From JAENVU01 sp046598395 (lineage in GTDB: Bacteria > Actinomycetota > Acidimicrobiia > IMCC26256 > JAENVU01): a stretch of 64,000 bases of DNA. The translations under genes and the position numbers were made by a program. The stretch is from NCBI GenBank assembly GCA_046598395.1, contig JBKJIQ010000012.1, positions 40,009 through 104,008 of the forward strand, written 5' to 3'. This document shows, piece after piece, positions 35,708 through 45,186 of this stretch. The first letter of the stretch is position 1. Each line of letters opens with the position of its first letter. The notes beneath the pieces were generated by a model. The model saw nothing but the letters and a program-made list of their open reading frames with translations. It was not told the origin of the DNA and ran no database searches.

Positions 35708-36472
35708 TCAGGCGCGCTGGCCGCTGAGGCGCGGGTTCTTGAACTGCGCCTTGACGAAGTCGCGGTTGAGCAACGCGATGAAGTCGATCGAGATCCCCTT
35801 CGGACACGCTTGCTCGCACTCGCCGTGGTTGGTGCACGAGCCGAAGAACTTTTCCATTTCCTCGACCATCGCCACCACCCGGGTGTAGCGCTCGGGTTGG
35901 CCCTGGGGAAGCAACGAGAGGTGGGAGTACTTCGCGGCAGTGAAGAGTTGCGCCGCGCTGTTCGGACAAGCAGCCACACACGCTCCACAGCCGATGCACG
36001 CGGCCGCGTCCATGGCCGCGTCGGATGCTTCTTTGGGAACGAGGATCTCGTTCGCGTCACGCGCCGCGCCGGTGGGGGCCGTGATGTAGCCGCCCGATTC
36101 CACGATCCGATCGAACGCGCTGCGGTCGACGGCGAGGTCCTTGATGATCGGGAAGCCTGCGGCGCGCCAGGGTTCGACGGTAATGACCGAACCGTTCACC
36201 AGCTTGCGCAGATGAAGTTGGCAGGTGGCGGTGCCCTTCTCGGGCCCATGCGCGCGGCCGTCGATCATCATGGCGCACGAACCGCAGATGCCCTCACGGC
36301 AGTCGTGGTCGAAGGCGATTGGTTCTTGGCCTTCCGCGTTGAGTTGCTCGTTCAGGACATCGAAGAGTTCGAGGAACGACATGTCCTCGCTCACGCCGGG
36401 CATCGCGTAGGTCTCGAACTTGCCGGGGGCATCGGGTCCAGCTTGGCGCCACACTCGCAGGGTCAGATCCAT
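35708..36472 (-). CDS. sdhB: Succinate dehydrogenase iron-sulfur subunit
   Basis: 254 residues. The 2Fe-2S ligands are in CREGICGSCAMMIDG and the later C of TCQLH; the 4Fe-4S and 3Fe-4S ligands are in CIGCGACVAACPN and GSCTNHGECEQACPKGI. It passes electrons from SdhA to the membrane cytochrome in complex II. Start at the ATG 13 bases after the sdhA stop, with a GGAGG sequence upstream. Final gene of sdhCAB. Confidence 0.95.
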   Translation of the reverse strand: MDLTLRVWRQAGPDAPGKFETYAMPGVSEDMSFLELFDVLNEQLNAEGQEPIAFDHDCREGICGSCAMMIDGRAHGPEKGTATCQLHLRKLVNGSVITVEPWRAAGFPIIKDLAVDRSAFDRIVESGGYITAPTGAARDANEILVPKEASDAAMDAAACIGCGACVAACPNSAAQLFTAAKYSHLSLLPQGQPERYTRVVAMVEEMEKFFGSCTNHGECEQACPKGISIDFIALLNRDFVKAQFKNPRLSGQRA

Positions 36473-36485
36473 GGGGTCGGCCTCC

Positions 36486-38411
36486 CTACTTGTAGCTGCG
36501 CTGGGCGAGGTGGACATGTTCGAACTCGAGGGGTTCCTTATGGAGTTCCGGCGTGCTCGCGGACCCGTTCCACTCCCATGCCGCGGTGTAGGCGAAGTTG
36601 TCGTCGTCGCGCAACGCTTCGCCTTCCTCGGTCTGATGCTCCACTCGGAAGTGGCCACCGCAACTTTCCTCGCGGTCGCGTGCATCGCGTACGAGGAGCT
36701 CGCCGAACTCAAGGAAGTCGGCGACGCGCCCGGCGCGTTCCAAGCTCTGATTGAAGCTCTCGTTCTCGCCGAGCACGCGCACATCGGACCAGAACTCGTC
36801 GCGTAACGCCGGTATCGCCGTGAGCGCGTTGTCGAGACTTTCTGCGCTGCGCGCCATCCCGCAGTCGTCCCACATGATCTTGCCGAGTTCGCGATGGAAG
36901 TGGTCGACGGAGTGGGTGCCGTTCACCGACAACAATCGGTTGACCTGATCCGCAACGTTCGCCTCGGCGGCCTTGAATACCGGGTCATCGGTACCGACCG
37001 CCGCCGATCCGAGGAGCGGCGCGAGGTAGTCGTTGATGGTCGCGGGAAGCACGAAATACCCGTCGGCCAAACCTTGCATGAGTGCGCTCGCTCCGAGGCG
37101 GTTGGCGCCGTGGTCGGAGAAGTTCGCCTCACCGAGTACGTAGAGGCCGGCGACGTTGCTCATGAGGTTGTAGTCAACCCAGAGTCCGCCCATGGTGTAA
37201 TGGACCGCGGGATAGATGCGCATCGGCTTCTGGTACGGATCGTCGCCGCTGATCCGCTCGTACATCTGGAACAGGTTGCCGTAGCGTTCTTCGATGGTGT
37301 GGCGGCCGAGACGATCGATTGCGGCACCGAAGTCGAGGTAGACACCGTTCTTGATCGGGCCGACCCCTCGACCAGAGTCCACCTCGCGTTTCGACGCCCG
37401 CGATGCGACGTCGCGCGGGACGAGGTTGCCGAACGCGGGGTAGCGGCGCTCGAGGTAGTAGTCCCGGTCTGCTTCGGGGATTTGGTCCGGCGAGCGAGTG
37501 TCGTCGGGCTTCGTCGGCACCCAGATGCGACCGTCGTTGCGCAACGACTCGCTCATCAGCGTGAGCTTCGATTGGAAGTCGTCACTGGCCGGGATACACG
37601 TGGGGTGAATCTGGGTGAAGCAGGGATTCGCCATCAACGCGCCACGCTTGTGGGCCCGCCACGCTGCGGTGACGTTGCTCGCCATCGCGTTGGTCGAGAG
37701 GTAGAAGACGTTGCCGTAGCCGCCGGTGGCGAGCACGACAGCGTGACCCGAGAAGGACTTCACCTGACCGGTGACGAGATGACGAGCCACCACACCGCAT
37801 GCACGCCCATCCTTTACCACGAGGTCGAGCATCTCGGTCCGGTTGTGTAGTTCAACGTTGCCGAGGTGGATCTGGCGCGCCAGTGCTTGGTACGCGCCGA
37901 GGAGGAGCTGCTGGCCGGTCTGGCCTCGCGCGTAGAAGGTGCGGGAAACCTGCGCACCACCGAACGAGCGGTTGTCGAGCAGGCCGCCGTACTCGCGAGC
38001 GAACGGAACCCCCTGCGCCACGCACTGGTCGATGATGTTGACCGACACCTGGGCGAGGCGGTACACGTTGGCCTCGCGGGAGCGGTAGTCGCCGCCCTTT
38101 ACGGTGTCGTAAAAGAGGCGTTGCACGCTGTCGCCGTCGTTGCGGTAGTTCTTGGCGGCGTTGATCCCACCCTGCGCGGCAATGGAATGCGCGCGGCGTG
38201 GCGAGTCGTGGAACGTGAGCAGGGTGACCTGATAGCCGAGTTCACCGAGTGATGCCGCGGCACTCGCACCGGCGAGTCCGGAACCCACGACGAGGATGTG
38301 GAACTTGCGCTTGTTTGAGGGGTTGACCAACTTCACGTCGAACTTGTGGTTGTCCCACTTCTCGGCGATCGGACCCTCGGGGATATGGGAGTCGAGTTGG
38401 ATGGCGCTCAC
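36486..38411 (-). CDS. sdhA: Succinate dehydrogenase flavoprotein subunit
   Basis: 641 residues from a GTG that overlaps the sdhC stop in GTGA; an upstream extension lies antisense to nothing but reads through sdhC and is rejected. FHILVVGSGLAGASAAASLGELGY is the FAD dinucleotide loop; HSIAAQGGINAAKN is the FAD-linking His region of SdhA/FrdA; HPTCIP and RLGASALM are active-site landmarks. The length and features such as LVNPSNKRK match the actinobacterial/Bacillus-like non-classical type with a single five-helix cytochrome. Confidence 0.96.
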   Translation of the reverse strand: MSAIQLDSHIPEGPIAEKWDNHKFDVKLVNPSNKRKFHILVVGSGLAGASAAASLGELGYQVTLLTFHDSPRRAHSIAAQGGINAAKNYRNDGDSVQRLFYDTVKGGDYRSREANVYRLAQVSVNIIDQCVAQGVPFAREYGGLLDNRSFGGAQVSRTFYARGQTGQQLLLGAYQALARQIHLGNVELHNRTEMLDLVVKDGRACGVVARHLVTGQVKSFSGHAVVLATGGYGNVFYLSTNAMASNVTAAWRAHKRGALMANPCFTQIHPTCIPASDDFQSKLTLMSESLRNDGRIWVPTKPDDTRSPDQIPEADRDYYLERRYPAFGNLVPRDVASRASKREVDSGRGVGPIKNGVYLDFGAAIDRLGRHTIEERYGNLFQMYERISGDDPYQKPMRIYPAVHYTMGGLWVDYNLMSNVAGLYVLGEANFSDHGANRLGASALMQGLADGYFVLPATINDYLAPLLGSAAVGTDDPVFKAAEANVADQVNRLLSVNGTHSVDHFHRELGKIMWDDCGMARSAESLDNALTAIPALRDEFWSDVRVLGENESFNQSLERAGRVADFLEFGELLVRDARDREESCGGHFRVEHQTEEGEALRDDDNFAYTAAWEWNGSASTPELHKEPLEFEHVHLAQRSYK

Positions 38412-39154
38412 TTGACCACTCCCGTGACGATCATGAGGGGGAAGCTGATGTTGACCAGACCGATGATCGTGGCGAAGCCAATCGCGAACGTTCGGCGGGC
38501 GCGGTTCCACTTCGGGTTGTTGAGTCCGAGGCTTTGGAACATCGACCACGCGCCGTGGAAGATGTGGAACGCCAACGCGAGGTTGGCCAGGATGTAAACG
38601 ATCGCCACCGGCACGCGCTGGAAACTGTGGATCACGTTCTCGTAAGTGTCACCCCGGACGTACTTCGGATTTGCGTTGCCCCAGGTGAGATCCATCAGGT
38701 GGAAGATCAGGTAGAGGGCCACGATCACGCCGGTCCAGCGCATGGTGCGCGACGCAAAGTTGGCCGCGGCGTAGTCACGGGGCGACTGGTACTTGGTGGG
38801 TCGGGCCCGACGGTTCATGCGGGTGAGCTGCGCCGCACTGACGATGTGGAGGAAGAACGCACCGATCAGACCGATGCGCATGATCCAGAGCAGCACGGTG
38901 CGAGGAAGCGCCGGCTCACCGAGGGTGCGCAACCAATCCGCGTAGTGGTCGAGCGGGGTGGCACCGAGGTAGATCTTGAGGTTTCCAACCATGTGGGCGA
39001 AGACGAAGCCCAGCAACATGATGCCGGTCACCGCCATGACCCATTTCTTGCCTACCGCCGAATGCCAGAACCGCAGCACGGGGTTGGTGGGTCGGCCACT
39101 TGGATGAACGGGCGCCGGATGCTGATCCGCTGCCGTTGATTGCGTCGCTGTCAT
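38408..39154 (-). CDS. sdhC: Succinate dehydrogenase cytochrome b subunit
   Basis: About 248 residues with five membrane helices, the type B single-subunit anchor that binds two haems. Candidate axial histidines are in VFAHMVGNLKI, FFLHIVSAAQL, LIFHLMDLTW and LAFHIFHGAWSM, spread across four helices. Start is uncertain: in-frame ATGs at 39154 and 39166 and a GTG at 39181 all precede the conserved part; 39154 was taken because AGGAG lies upstream. First gene of sdhCAB. Confidence 0.9.
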   Translation of the reverse strand: MTATQSTAADQHPAPVHPSGRPTNPVLRFWHSAVGKKWVMAVTGIMLLGFVFAHMVGNLKIYLGATPLDHYADWLRTLGEPALPRTVLLWIMRIGLIGAFFLHIVSAAQLTRMNRRARPTKYQSPRDYAAANFASRTMRWTGVIVALYLIFHLMDLTWGNANPKYVRGDTYENVIHSFQRVPVAIVYILANLALAFHIFHGAWSMFQSLGLNNPKWNRARRTFAIGFATIIGLVNISFPLMIVTGVVK

Positions 39155-39186
39155 CGCCGCTCGCATCTCCTGATCCGCCACCCTGG

Positions 39187-39198
39187 TTGCCCGGGCAA
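39187..39198. promoter_or_regulatory. 12-bp perfect palindrome upstream of sdhC
   Basis: TTGCCCGGGCAA lies about 33 bases upstream of the sdhC ATG. A single short palindrome in high-GC DNA can occur by chance, so an operator role is only a suggestion. Confidence 0.25.
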
Positions 39199-39217
39199 GC
39201 CGACGGCAAGTTACCGG

Positions 39218-41365
39218 TTAGGCCTCGTCGTTCACGATCCGGAGCCAGTCCAAGAGGTCGTCGTAGCGGTTCTCGATGGTCCCGAGTTGGGGATGAGTGA
39301 CCCGCAACCGCACTTCGCCGGTGCGGTGATCGAGATGTACTCGGCCGACGAAGCTGAGCTCTTTTGCCCCGATGTCCCCGGAAAAGGTGCGGGTCCGCCC
39401 GTCGATCTCGACCTCGATGATGGCACCCGCGAATGAACTCCGGCCTTCGTTCACGACGTGGACGAGTCCTCGCCGCGGTTCCAGCATGGGAAGGACCGTG
39501 CGGCAGGCGTCTCGCAACGCGGCGAACCCGACCTTCGGTACTCGTTCATGATCGAGTACCGACCACGTCACCGACGGGTGGCCGTCTGCGAAACAGAACT
39601 GACAGAACCCCCCGGTCGGTGCGAGGCGCAATCGGCGCAAGTCTTCGATCTGGACCTGGATGAGCGCGGCTTGGTACCGCTGGGTCGCGAGCCGCCATGC
39701 ATCAAAGGAGCCGAACAACGCCGGGGGCACGTGACGGTCGAACGCACGCTTCTGGCACGCATGATGTTCGAAGAGTTGATTCCAATCGAGGTGCGGCCAA
39801 AGGTCGGGGCGCATGAACTCCGCGGTTTCGGGAACTGCTTGGGCGCCGAACTCGGAAACGAACCGCGCCAGCCGGGGCATCGCGCGCAGCGCGGGCGCGA
39901 GGTCGTCCATCTGTCCGTGATACCAGCCGAAGTAGAAGTGCGTGTCGGTGCCTCCGCTGCCCACCCCCGGAAGTACTCCGGAGTGGAGATCAACCGCACG
40001 AGTGGGATCTGCCTTGTGGATGGCGTGAGCGACGGACCGGTCGAGCACGTCCTTGTTCCACGATGGCAAGAACATGCTCGCGCCCACTCGGGCCGCGGCT
40101 TTCGGGGTGATCTCCTCGCCGGGCTGGAACTCCACCGCGAGTGGCGCGTTATGGCCGCACCAGATCGCGATGCTCGGATGGTGGCCAAGCAGATCGACCA
40201 TCTCACGTGCTTGGCGCGTGGCCTGTTTGCGGGCACCCCGTCCGTAGCCCCACTGCAGCGGAAAGTCCTGCCAGATCATCAGGCCCGCAGCATCCGCCGC
40301 GTCGTAGAACTCTGGGCGCGTCACGTGCGCGTGCACCCGGAGGAAGTCGAGGTTCGCTTGTTTCGCGAGCTCAATATCACGCTGGAGTTCAGCCGCGGTC
40401 GTATCGCCCAACGCCATGCGGGTGGGGCCGTGGTTCGCGCCCATCACGAAGATCGGCTCATCGTTCACGGTCCACTGCCAGTTCTTCACCGCGATGTCCC
40501 GAAAGGCGGTGATGAGGCGCCGGTGATCGCTGGCAACACCATCGATCTCGACGCGTACTTCGACCGTGACCTGGGGTTGATCGCCGTAGCGCCAGGGCCA
40601 CCAGCGCGGTGGCCGCGTGACTTCGATCGGGATCTTCAAGGTGGTGCCGCGCCGGGTGAGATCGACATCGGTGGTGGTCACGGCCAACGTCGCTCCGGCG
40701 TCGTCGATGACGGTGGCAACGAGGGTGATCGGCGCCGAGGTCTGGAACTCGCCGGGATCCAGGGTGACGTCGAGACGAAGTTGGCCGTGCGCCTCGGTGG
40801 CTTCGGTGCACAGCACCCGGAGCCACGAGATGCGAACCGGGCCGGTGTCGCGCACACGCACCGGCCGCCAGATGCCGCCGGGATTGAAGTCCGGGTCGAG
40901 GTTGTCCCAGTGCGAGAACACCCCGGTGATGGTGCGTTTCGCACTGGGGTCGGTCTGGCGGGGATTGGCGACCTCGACCGCAAGTTGATGGCCCGCCGCG
41001 GGCGGTTGCGAAGCGAGTTCCGTGATCTCGAAGGTGTGCGGAAAGAAGTACCCCTCGGTAGCGCCGAGATAGCGGCCGTCGAGCCACACGTCGCCGAGGT
41101 AGAAGATGCCGTCGAACGAGATGAAGCGACGCCGGCCGGCGATGAGTGGTTGCGCCGCGAACTCGCGGCGGTACAGCACGGGCCCGTCCGACTCGGTGAG
41201 TTCAGCGTTGCTCCGCCAGTGGCCCGGCACCTTGATCGTGGGCCAGCTCGACGCGTCGAAGTCCACGTCGGTGAACTGACGGGCCAAGTCGCCATCGGCC
41301 ACGTGCGCGCGCCATTCACCGGAGAGGTCGATCGGGGCCGGATCCAGTGGCTCGGGTGTCAGCAT
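39218..41365 (-). CDS. Glycoside hydrolase family 2 protein (beta-mannosidase-like), acid/base Glu missing
   Basis: 715 residues, domain order of GH2: N-terminal jelly-roll sugar-binding domain (1-175), immunoglobulin-like domain (about 180-300), TIM barrel (about 300-600) and a short C-terminal beta domain. The nucleophile E505 sits in FVSEFGAQ, as in beta-mannosidases. The acid/base position, normally Asn-Glu in a WCG-x-NE motif, reads WCGHNAPL with Ala407. The protein may therefore be impaired, or use another residue. No signal peptide. The family call is firm; activity is doubtful. Confidence 0.85.
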   Translation of the reverse strand: MLTPEPLDPAPIDLSGEWRAHVADGDLARQFTDVDFDASSWPTIKVPGHWRSNAELTESDGPVLYRREFAAQPLIAGRRRFISFDGIFYLGDVWLDGRYLGATEGYFFPHTFEITELASQPPAAGHQLAVEVANPRQTDPSAKRTITGVFSHWDNLDPDFNPGGIWRPVRVRDTGPVRISWLRVLCTEATEAHGQLRLDVTLDPGEFQTSAPITLVATVIDDAGATLAVTTTDVDLTRRGTTLKIPIEVTRPPRWWPWRYGDQPQVTVEVRVEIDGVASDHRRLITAFRDIAVKNWQWTVNDEPIFVMGANHGPTRMALGDTTAAELQRDIELAKQANLDFLRVHAHVTRPEFYDAADAAGLMIWQDFPLQWGYGRGARKQATRQAREMVDLLGHHPSIAIWCGHNAPLAVEFQPGEEITPKAAARVGASMFLPSWNKDVLDRSVAHAIHKADPTRAVDLHSGVLPGVGSGGTDTHFYFGWYHGQMDDLAPALRAMPRLARFVSEFGAQAVPETAEFMRPDLWPHLDWNQLFEHHACQKRAFDRHVPPALFGSFDAWRLATQRYQAALIQVQIEDLRRLRLAPTGGFCQFCFADGHPSVTWSVLDHERVPKVGFAALRDACRTVLPMLEPRRGLVHVVNEGRSSFAGAIIEVEIDGRTRTFSGDIGAKELSFVGRVHLDHRTGEVRLRVTHPQLGTIENRYDDLLDWLRIVNDEA

Positions 41366-41531
41366 CGCGGCCGAGGTTACGACCTCCCCAACCCATTGAG
41401 GCTTGTCGGATCTTGGGCGCTGGACGCCACCGAAGCGACAAGCGCAGGAGAACGGGGGGCCGCTGGTTGCTGGTGGGCGCGCCCTCTAAGGTGCGCGGCA
41501 TGAGCCCCGTTGTCTTGAGGAGATGGATCTG

Positions 41532-42932
41532 ATGAGTCGGCCCTCGACCCTTGGTGAACTGCGCGAATCGGGCTGGCAGTCCCGACCGATCAAGGATGAG
41601 TTGCGGGCCAACGCGATTACCAAGATTGCCGCGGGCGAGCCGCTCGTTGACGGCATCCTCGGATACGAGGACACGGTCTTCCCGCAACTCGAGAACTCCA
41701 TTCTCGCCGGTCACGACCTCATCTTCCTCGGAGAGCGCGGCCAAGCGAAGACCAGGATTATCCGGTCGTTGACTGGTTTGCTCGACGAGTGGATGCCCAT
41801 CGTCGCCGGCAGTGAGATCAATGACGACCCCTACGCGCCGATCTCGCACCACGCGCGTCTGCTGGTGGCGGAGCGCGGCGACGAGACGCCGATCGAATGG
41901 ATTCACCGCGACCGTCGCTACGGCGAGAAGTTGGCAACACCCGACACGTCGATCGCGGATCTCATCGGCGAGGTCGACCCCATCAAGGTTGCCGAGGGTC
42001 GCTATCTGTCGGATGAACTCACGATTCACTACGGCCTGGTGCCGCGTACGAACCGCGGAATCTTCGCGATCAACGAACTTCCGGACCTGGCGGAGCGCAT
42101 CCAGGTTGGCTTGTTGAACGTGCTCGAAGAGCGTGACGTGCAGATCCGGGGATACAAGATCCAACTTCCGATCGACGTGATGCTCGTCGCGTCGGCGAAC
42201 CCGGAGGACTACACAAACCGCGGCCGGCTGATCACACCGCTGAAGGACCGATTCGGTTCACAGATCCGAACGCACTACCCGCTCGATGTCGAGGTCGAGA
42301 TGGACGTGATCGAGCAGGAAGCCCGCCCGTTGGGGGTTGATGGGCTCACGATCACGGTCCCGGAGTTCATGACCGAGATCGTGGCGGAGATCAGCCAACA
42401 AGCGCGTCGCTCGCCGCACATCAACCAGCGGTCCGGCGTCTCGGTACGGCTCTCGGTCTCGAATTACGAGACGTTGGTCGCGAACGCAATGCGCCGCGCG
42501 TTGCGGACCGGTGAGCACGAGGTGGTGCCGCGGATCAGCGACCTCGACGCGTTGGTGGCGTCGACGGCGGGCAAGATCGAGATCGAGACCGTCGACGATG
42601 GCCGCGACAGCCAGGTGATGGATCGCATCGTGAAGGCCGCAGTCCTGGACGTGTTCCGGGCGAGCGTCCCGGCCGAGAAGTTGGGCGGCCTGGTCAGCGC
42701 ATTCGAAGACGGGCGCGTGGTGCACACGGGCGCGGAGGTGCCGTCGGCGGAGTATTCGGATCTGCTGGCCTCGATGGACGGACTCCCCGAGGCGCTCGCG
42801 GACCTTGGTGTTGGTGAGACGCCGGCCGGCGTTGCTTCTGCGGTGGAGTTCGTCCTCGAAGGGCTCCATCTCTCCAAGCGTCTGAACAAGGATTCGATCG
42901 GCGGGAAGACCACCTACCGCAGCCGCGGATAG
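41532..42932 (+). CDS. MoxR/Mg-chelatase-type AAA+ ATPase
   Basis: 466 residues. Walker A is LGERGQAKTR (about 65-74), an ERGQAKT variant typical of this group; Walker B lies in GIFAINELPDL, with sensor 1 VASANPEDYTNRGRL and an arginine-finger region LKDRFGSQIRTHYP. Such ATPases work with VWA-domain partners as chaperones or metal-insertion machines; a fitting VWA protein is at 46411. ATG at 41532 is chosen because AGGAG is nine bases upstream; an ATG at 41523 is too close to it. Confidence 0.9.
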   Translation: MSRPSTLGELRESGWQSRPIKDELRANAITKIAAGEPLVDGILGYEDTVFPQLENSILAGHDLIFLGERGQAKTRIIRSLTGLLDEWMPIVAGSEINDDPYAPISHHARLLVAERGDETPIEWIHRDRRYGEKLATPDTSIADLIGEVDPIKVAEGRYLSDELTIHYGLVPRTNRGIFAINELPDLAERIQVGLLNVLEERDVQIRGYKIQLPIDVMLVASANPEDYTNRGRLITPLKDRFGSQIRTHYPLDVEVEMDVIEQEARPLGVDGLTITVPEFMTEIVAEISQQARRSPHINQRSGVSVRLSVSNYETLVANAMRRALRTGEHEVVPRISDLDALVASTAGKIEIETVDDGRDSQVMDRIVKAAVLDVFRASVPAEKLGGLVSAFEDGRVVHTGAEVPSAEYSDLLASMDGLPEALADLGVGETPAGVASAVEFVLEGLHLSKRLNKDSIGGKTTYRSRG

Positions 42933-42940
42933 CAGCCCCC

Positions 42941-43429
42941 GTGCCGGTGCCGTCGCCTGATGAGCAACGTGACGCGGTCGACGAGGTCGCGATCCGAGCA
43001 TTGATCGCGGAATATGCGGATGTCGTGAACCGACGCGCGTGGCCCGAACTGGACGCGCTGTTCGTTGCCGACGCCCCGGTGGAGATCGATCTCCGCGACC
43101 GGCCGGTGATCAATGTGGTGGGGGCTCCCGCGCTGGGCGAGTTCATCGGCGATGCGATCGAACGATTCGAGTTCTTCGAGTTCGTCGCACTCAACGTTCG
43201 GATCGCGCTGCGCGTCGACAACGAAGTCGATCGAGCCGCGATGCGCACCTACATGTGTGAACTCCGCCAGGATCACGACGGAACGCCCAGCCGAGCCTTC
43301 GGGCTCTATCAAGATCAGTTGATGCGTACGACCAGTGGCTGGCGGTTCGCTCGGCGGTGGTATCAATCGATGGCTCGAGGCCACGAATCCCTCGACGTCA
43401 TGGCACCCCCCGAGATCGAGAAGATCTGA
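42941..43429 (+). CDS. SnoaL/NTF2-like protein
   Basis: 162 residues from a GTG eight bases after the AAA+ gene. The cone-shaped NTF2 fold is seen in the N-terminal helix pair (VAIRALIAEYADVVNRRAW, PELDALFVADAPVEIDL) and the late strand WRFARRWYQSM. These proteins can be isomerases, dehydratases or binding proteins; no catalytic residue set points to one. Confidence 0.75.
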   Translation: MPVPSPDEQRDAVDEVAIRALIAEYADVVNRRAWPELDALFVADAPVEIDLRDRPVINVVGAPALGEFIGDAIERFEFFEFVALNVRIALRVDNEVDRAAMRTYMCELRQDHDGTPSRAFGLYQDQLMRTTSGWRFARRWYQSMARGHESLDVMAPPEIEKI

Positions 43430-44621
43430 TGTGCTCCGCCAGCATGGTGGCGCTGGGGCGAGGTTCACGGTCGCGGTTGAACAGTCCGAACGGCACTTCG
43501 TAGCCGTAGTTCCACTCGTAATTGTCGACGCCGGTCCAGTGGAAGAAGCCGCGCACGTCGACCCCGTCGTTGATCGCCTCGTCCATCACGGCGAGCGACT
43601 CACGCAGCACATCGCTGCGCCACTCGTCGTCGTCGGTTCCCACCCCATGCTCGCAAATAAGTAGCGGCCGACCGGGCAGCTCGTCGTGGAGCCGACGCAA
43701 CACGATTCCCAACCCCTCGCTCCAGGGTGCGTATCCGAGCGGTCCCACCCGTTCGCTCCGCGGATAGGGAGCGAAGCCGAGTTCGCGGGTGACCGCGTGC
43801 GCCGAGTAGTAGGAAAAGCCGATGAGGTCGCAACACTCGCGCAGGTCGTCGATCTCCTCGGTGGCTCGCCCCGGGATCGCAAGGACGCCGTCGCGATCGG
43901 CGCGCATCCAGACTTCCCACATGAGCTCGTCGATGGCGGCGGTGTTGTGTTCGGCGGGCACCGAATCGTCGATGGGGAAGAGGGGCGAGAGGTTGTGGAC
44001 GGTGGCCACGGGCGTGTCGGCACCGCGCAGTTCACGCCAAGCGTCGCGTTGGGCCAGCAACACACCGCGGTAGGCCTCGAGCATCTGTGCCGGGTTGGTC
44101 CGGCGCGGCGGATACTGGCCGAGGAGGTAGCTCGCGGCGGCGTACGCGAAGGGCTCGTTGATCGGCTTCCATCCGAAGACGAGATCGCCGAAGTTCTCCG
44201 CGCAAAATGCTACGTGGCGAGCCCAGTAGTAGGAACGGGCATGATCGTCACGAAACGCGCCGTCGCCGATCTCGGTGAACCAGCCGGGAAGCGTGAAGTG
44301 ATGCAGACACACCCACGGTGAGACTCCAGCGGCGCGGGCGGCTTGCAGGATTTCGCGGTAGTGCTCGACCGCAGCCATGTCTCGCCGGCCCGCGGTCGGT
44401 TCGATACGCGCCCACTCGATCGAGAGGCGGTGATGGGTGAGACCGTGCGCGGCGAACAAGGAAAAGTCCTCCGCGTATTGGCTGGCGAAACCGTTGCCGT
44501 CGCCACTACGCGGGTAGGTACCGTTGCGTTCTTCGCGGTACCAATCGGACTCGATCGCTGCGCCTTCAGCCTGCGTTGACGACGCACCGGTGCCCCACCA
44601 GAATGGTTCGGAGTCGTTCAT
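43398..44621 (-). CDS. Glycoside hydrolase family 1 (beta-glucosidase-like)
   Basis: 407 residues. The N-terminus PFWWGTGASSTQAEGA is the usual GH1 start; the acid/base Glu is in GWKPINEPFAY and the nucleophile Glu in LLICEHGVGTDDD. HHRLSIEWARIEP matches the family. Slightly short compared with the usual 440-470 residues, with a trimmed C-terminus. Its 3' end overlaps the end of the SnoaL-like gene on the other strand by 32 bases. A remnant copy of its first codons lies just upstream. Confidence 0.9.
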   Translation of the reverse strand: MNDSEPFWWGTGASSTQAEGAAIESDWYREERNGTYPRSGDGNGFASQYAEDFSLFAAHGLTHHRLSIEWARIEPTAGRRDMAAVEHYREILQAARAAGVSPWVCLHHFTLPGWFTEIGDGAFRDDHARSYYWARHVAFCAENFGDLVFGWKPINEPFAYAAASYLLGQYPPRRTNPAQMLEAYRGVLLAQRDAWRELRGADTPVATVHNLSPLFPIDDSVPAEHNTAAIDELMWEVWMRADRDGVLAIPGRATEEIDDLRECCDLIGFSYYSAHAVTRELGFAPYPRSERVGPLGYAPWSEGLGIVLRRLHDELPGRPLLICEHGVGTDDDEWRSDVLRESLAVMDEAINDGVDVRGFFHWTGVDNYEWNYGYEVPFGLFNRDREPRPSATMLAEHIRSSRSRGVP

Positions 44622-44680
44622 CGTCAACGTACAATTGGGGCCGGCGTTGACGACGCGCCGGTGCCCCACCACAACGGAGC
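44573..44680. repeat. Imperfect direct repeat at the 5' end of the GH1 gene
   Basis: Two copies, about 34 bases each (near 44573-44606 and 44646-44679), differing at about three positions. The copy at 44573 is inside the GH1 gene; the other lies just before its start and encodes the same WWGTGASST stretch in frame with its own ATG. Confidence 0.75.
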
Positions 44681-44692
44681 GGGCGCAGTCAT
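44624..44692 (-). pseudogene. Remnant 5' end of a second GH1 gene
   Basis: Frame of 22 codons starting ATG at 44692 and ending TGA at 44624, three bases before the true GH1 start. It reads MTAPAPLWWGTGASST and then diverges, so it looks like the first codons of a GH1 gene left after a partial duplication or recombination between two related genes. Whether it is translated is unknown. Confidence 0.55.
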
Positions 44693-44696
44693 CGCG

Positions 44697-45077
44697 TTAC
44701 AAGCCTTCTTTGCGGCGATACCAGCCGCAGTCTTGTCCGGCTCGCCGGTTCACGTGTTCGACCGCGGCTTGCACCTTGGGATTGTCAACGACTTTCCGGT
44801 CGCCGCCGCGGAGCTTCACGAATGATTGCCAGACGAGCTGAGCGTCGCGCCGGGCATCCTTGGGCGCCGTCTGTGCAATCGCACGGGTGAGCGCAACATG
44901 GCGGGCCAACGTGAGCTTCTTCAGCGTGACGACCTTGTCGTAATCGGCCGCCGCTTTACAGAACGCACGTGAGGGACGGGGCAGGTTGGACTGCGTGTCG
45001 TCCTTTTGGCTGCAGCCGGCTCCGACCGTGACCAACACGACGAGCAGCGGGACAGCAGCGAACCGAGCGATCGACAT
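44697..45077 (-). CDS. Small lipoprotein of unknown function
   Basis: 126 residues. Lipoprotein signal with lipobox VGAGC at Cys22 after a hydrophobic stretch (VPLLVVLVTVG). The mature part is basic, helical and has two further Cys (FCKAAADYDKV and DCGWYRRK). I do not recognise a family. The long upstream extension of this frame lies antisense to the MFS gene and was left out. Confidence 0.65.
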   Translation of the reverse strand: MSIARFAAVPLLVVLVTVGAGCSQKDDTQSNLPRPSRAFCKAAADYDKVVTLKKLTLARHVALTRAIAQTAPKDARRDAQLVWQSFVKLRGGDRKVVDNPKVQAAVEHVNRRAGQDCGWYRRKEGL

Positions 45078-45186
45078 CGGAGAGATTGTGCAACGCTGCG
45101 TCGCTTGCGGCCGAGTCGGGCCGAAATTCCTTCGAGACTCGTTGAAGGCCCGATCGTTGAGGGCGAGTTGATTGGAGAGGCGACCG

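Noticed and set aside
39458..41503. 681-codon open frame on the plus strand opposite the GH2 gene
   Set aside because: It mirrors the third-position GC pattern of the GH2 gene; the product is Arg/Gly/Val-rich with no family feature, while the minus frame has complete GH2 domains.
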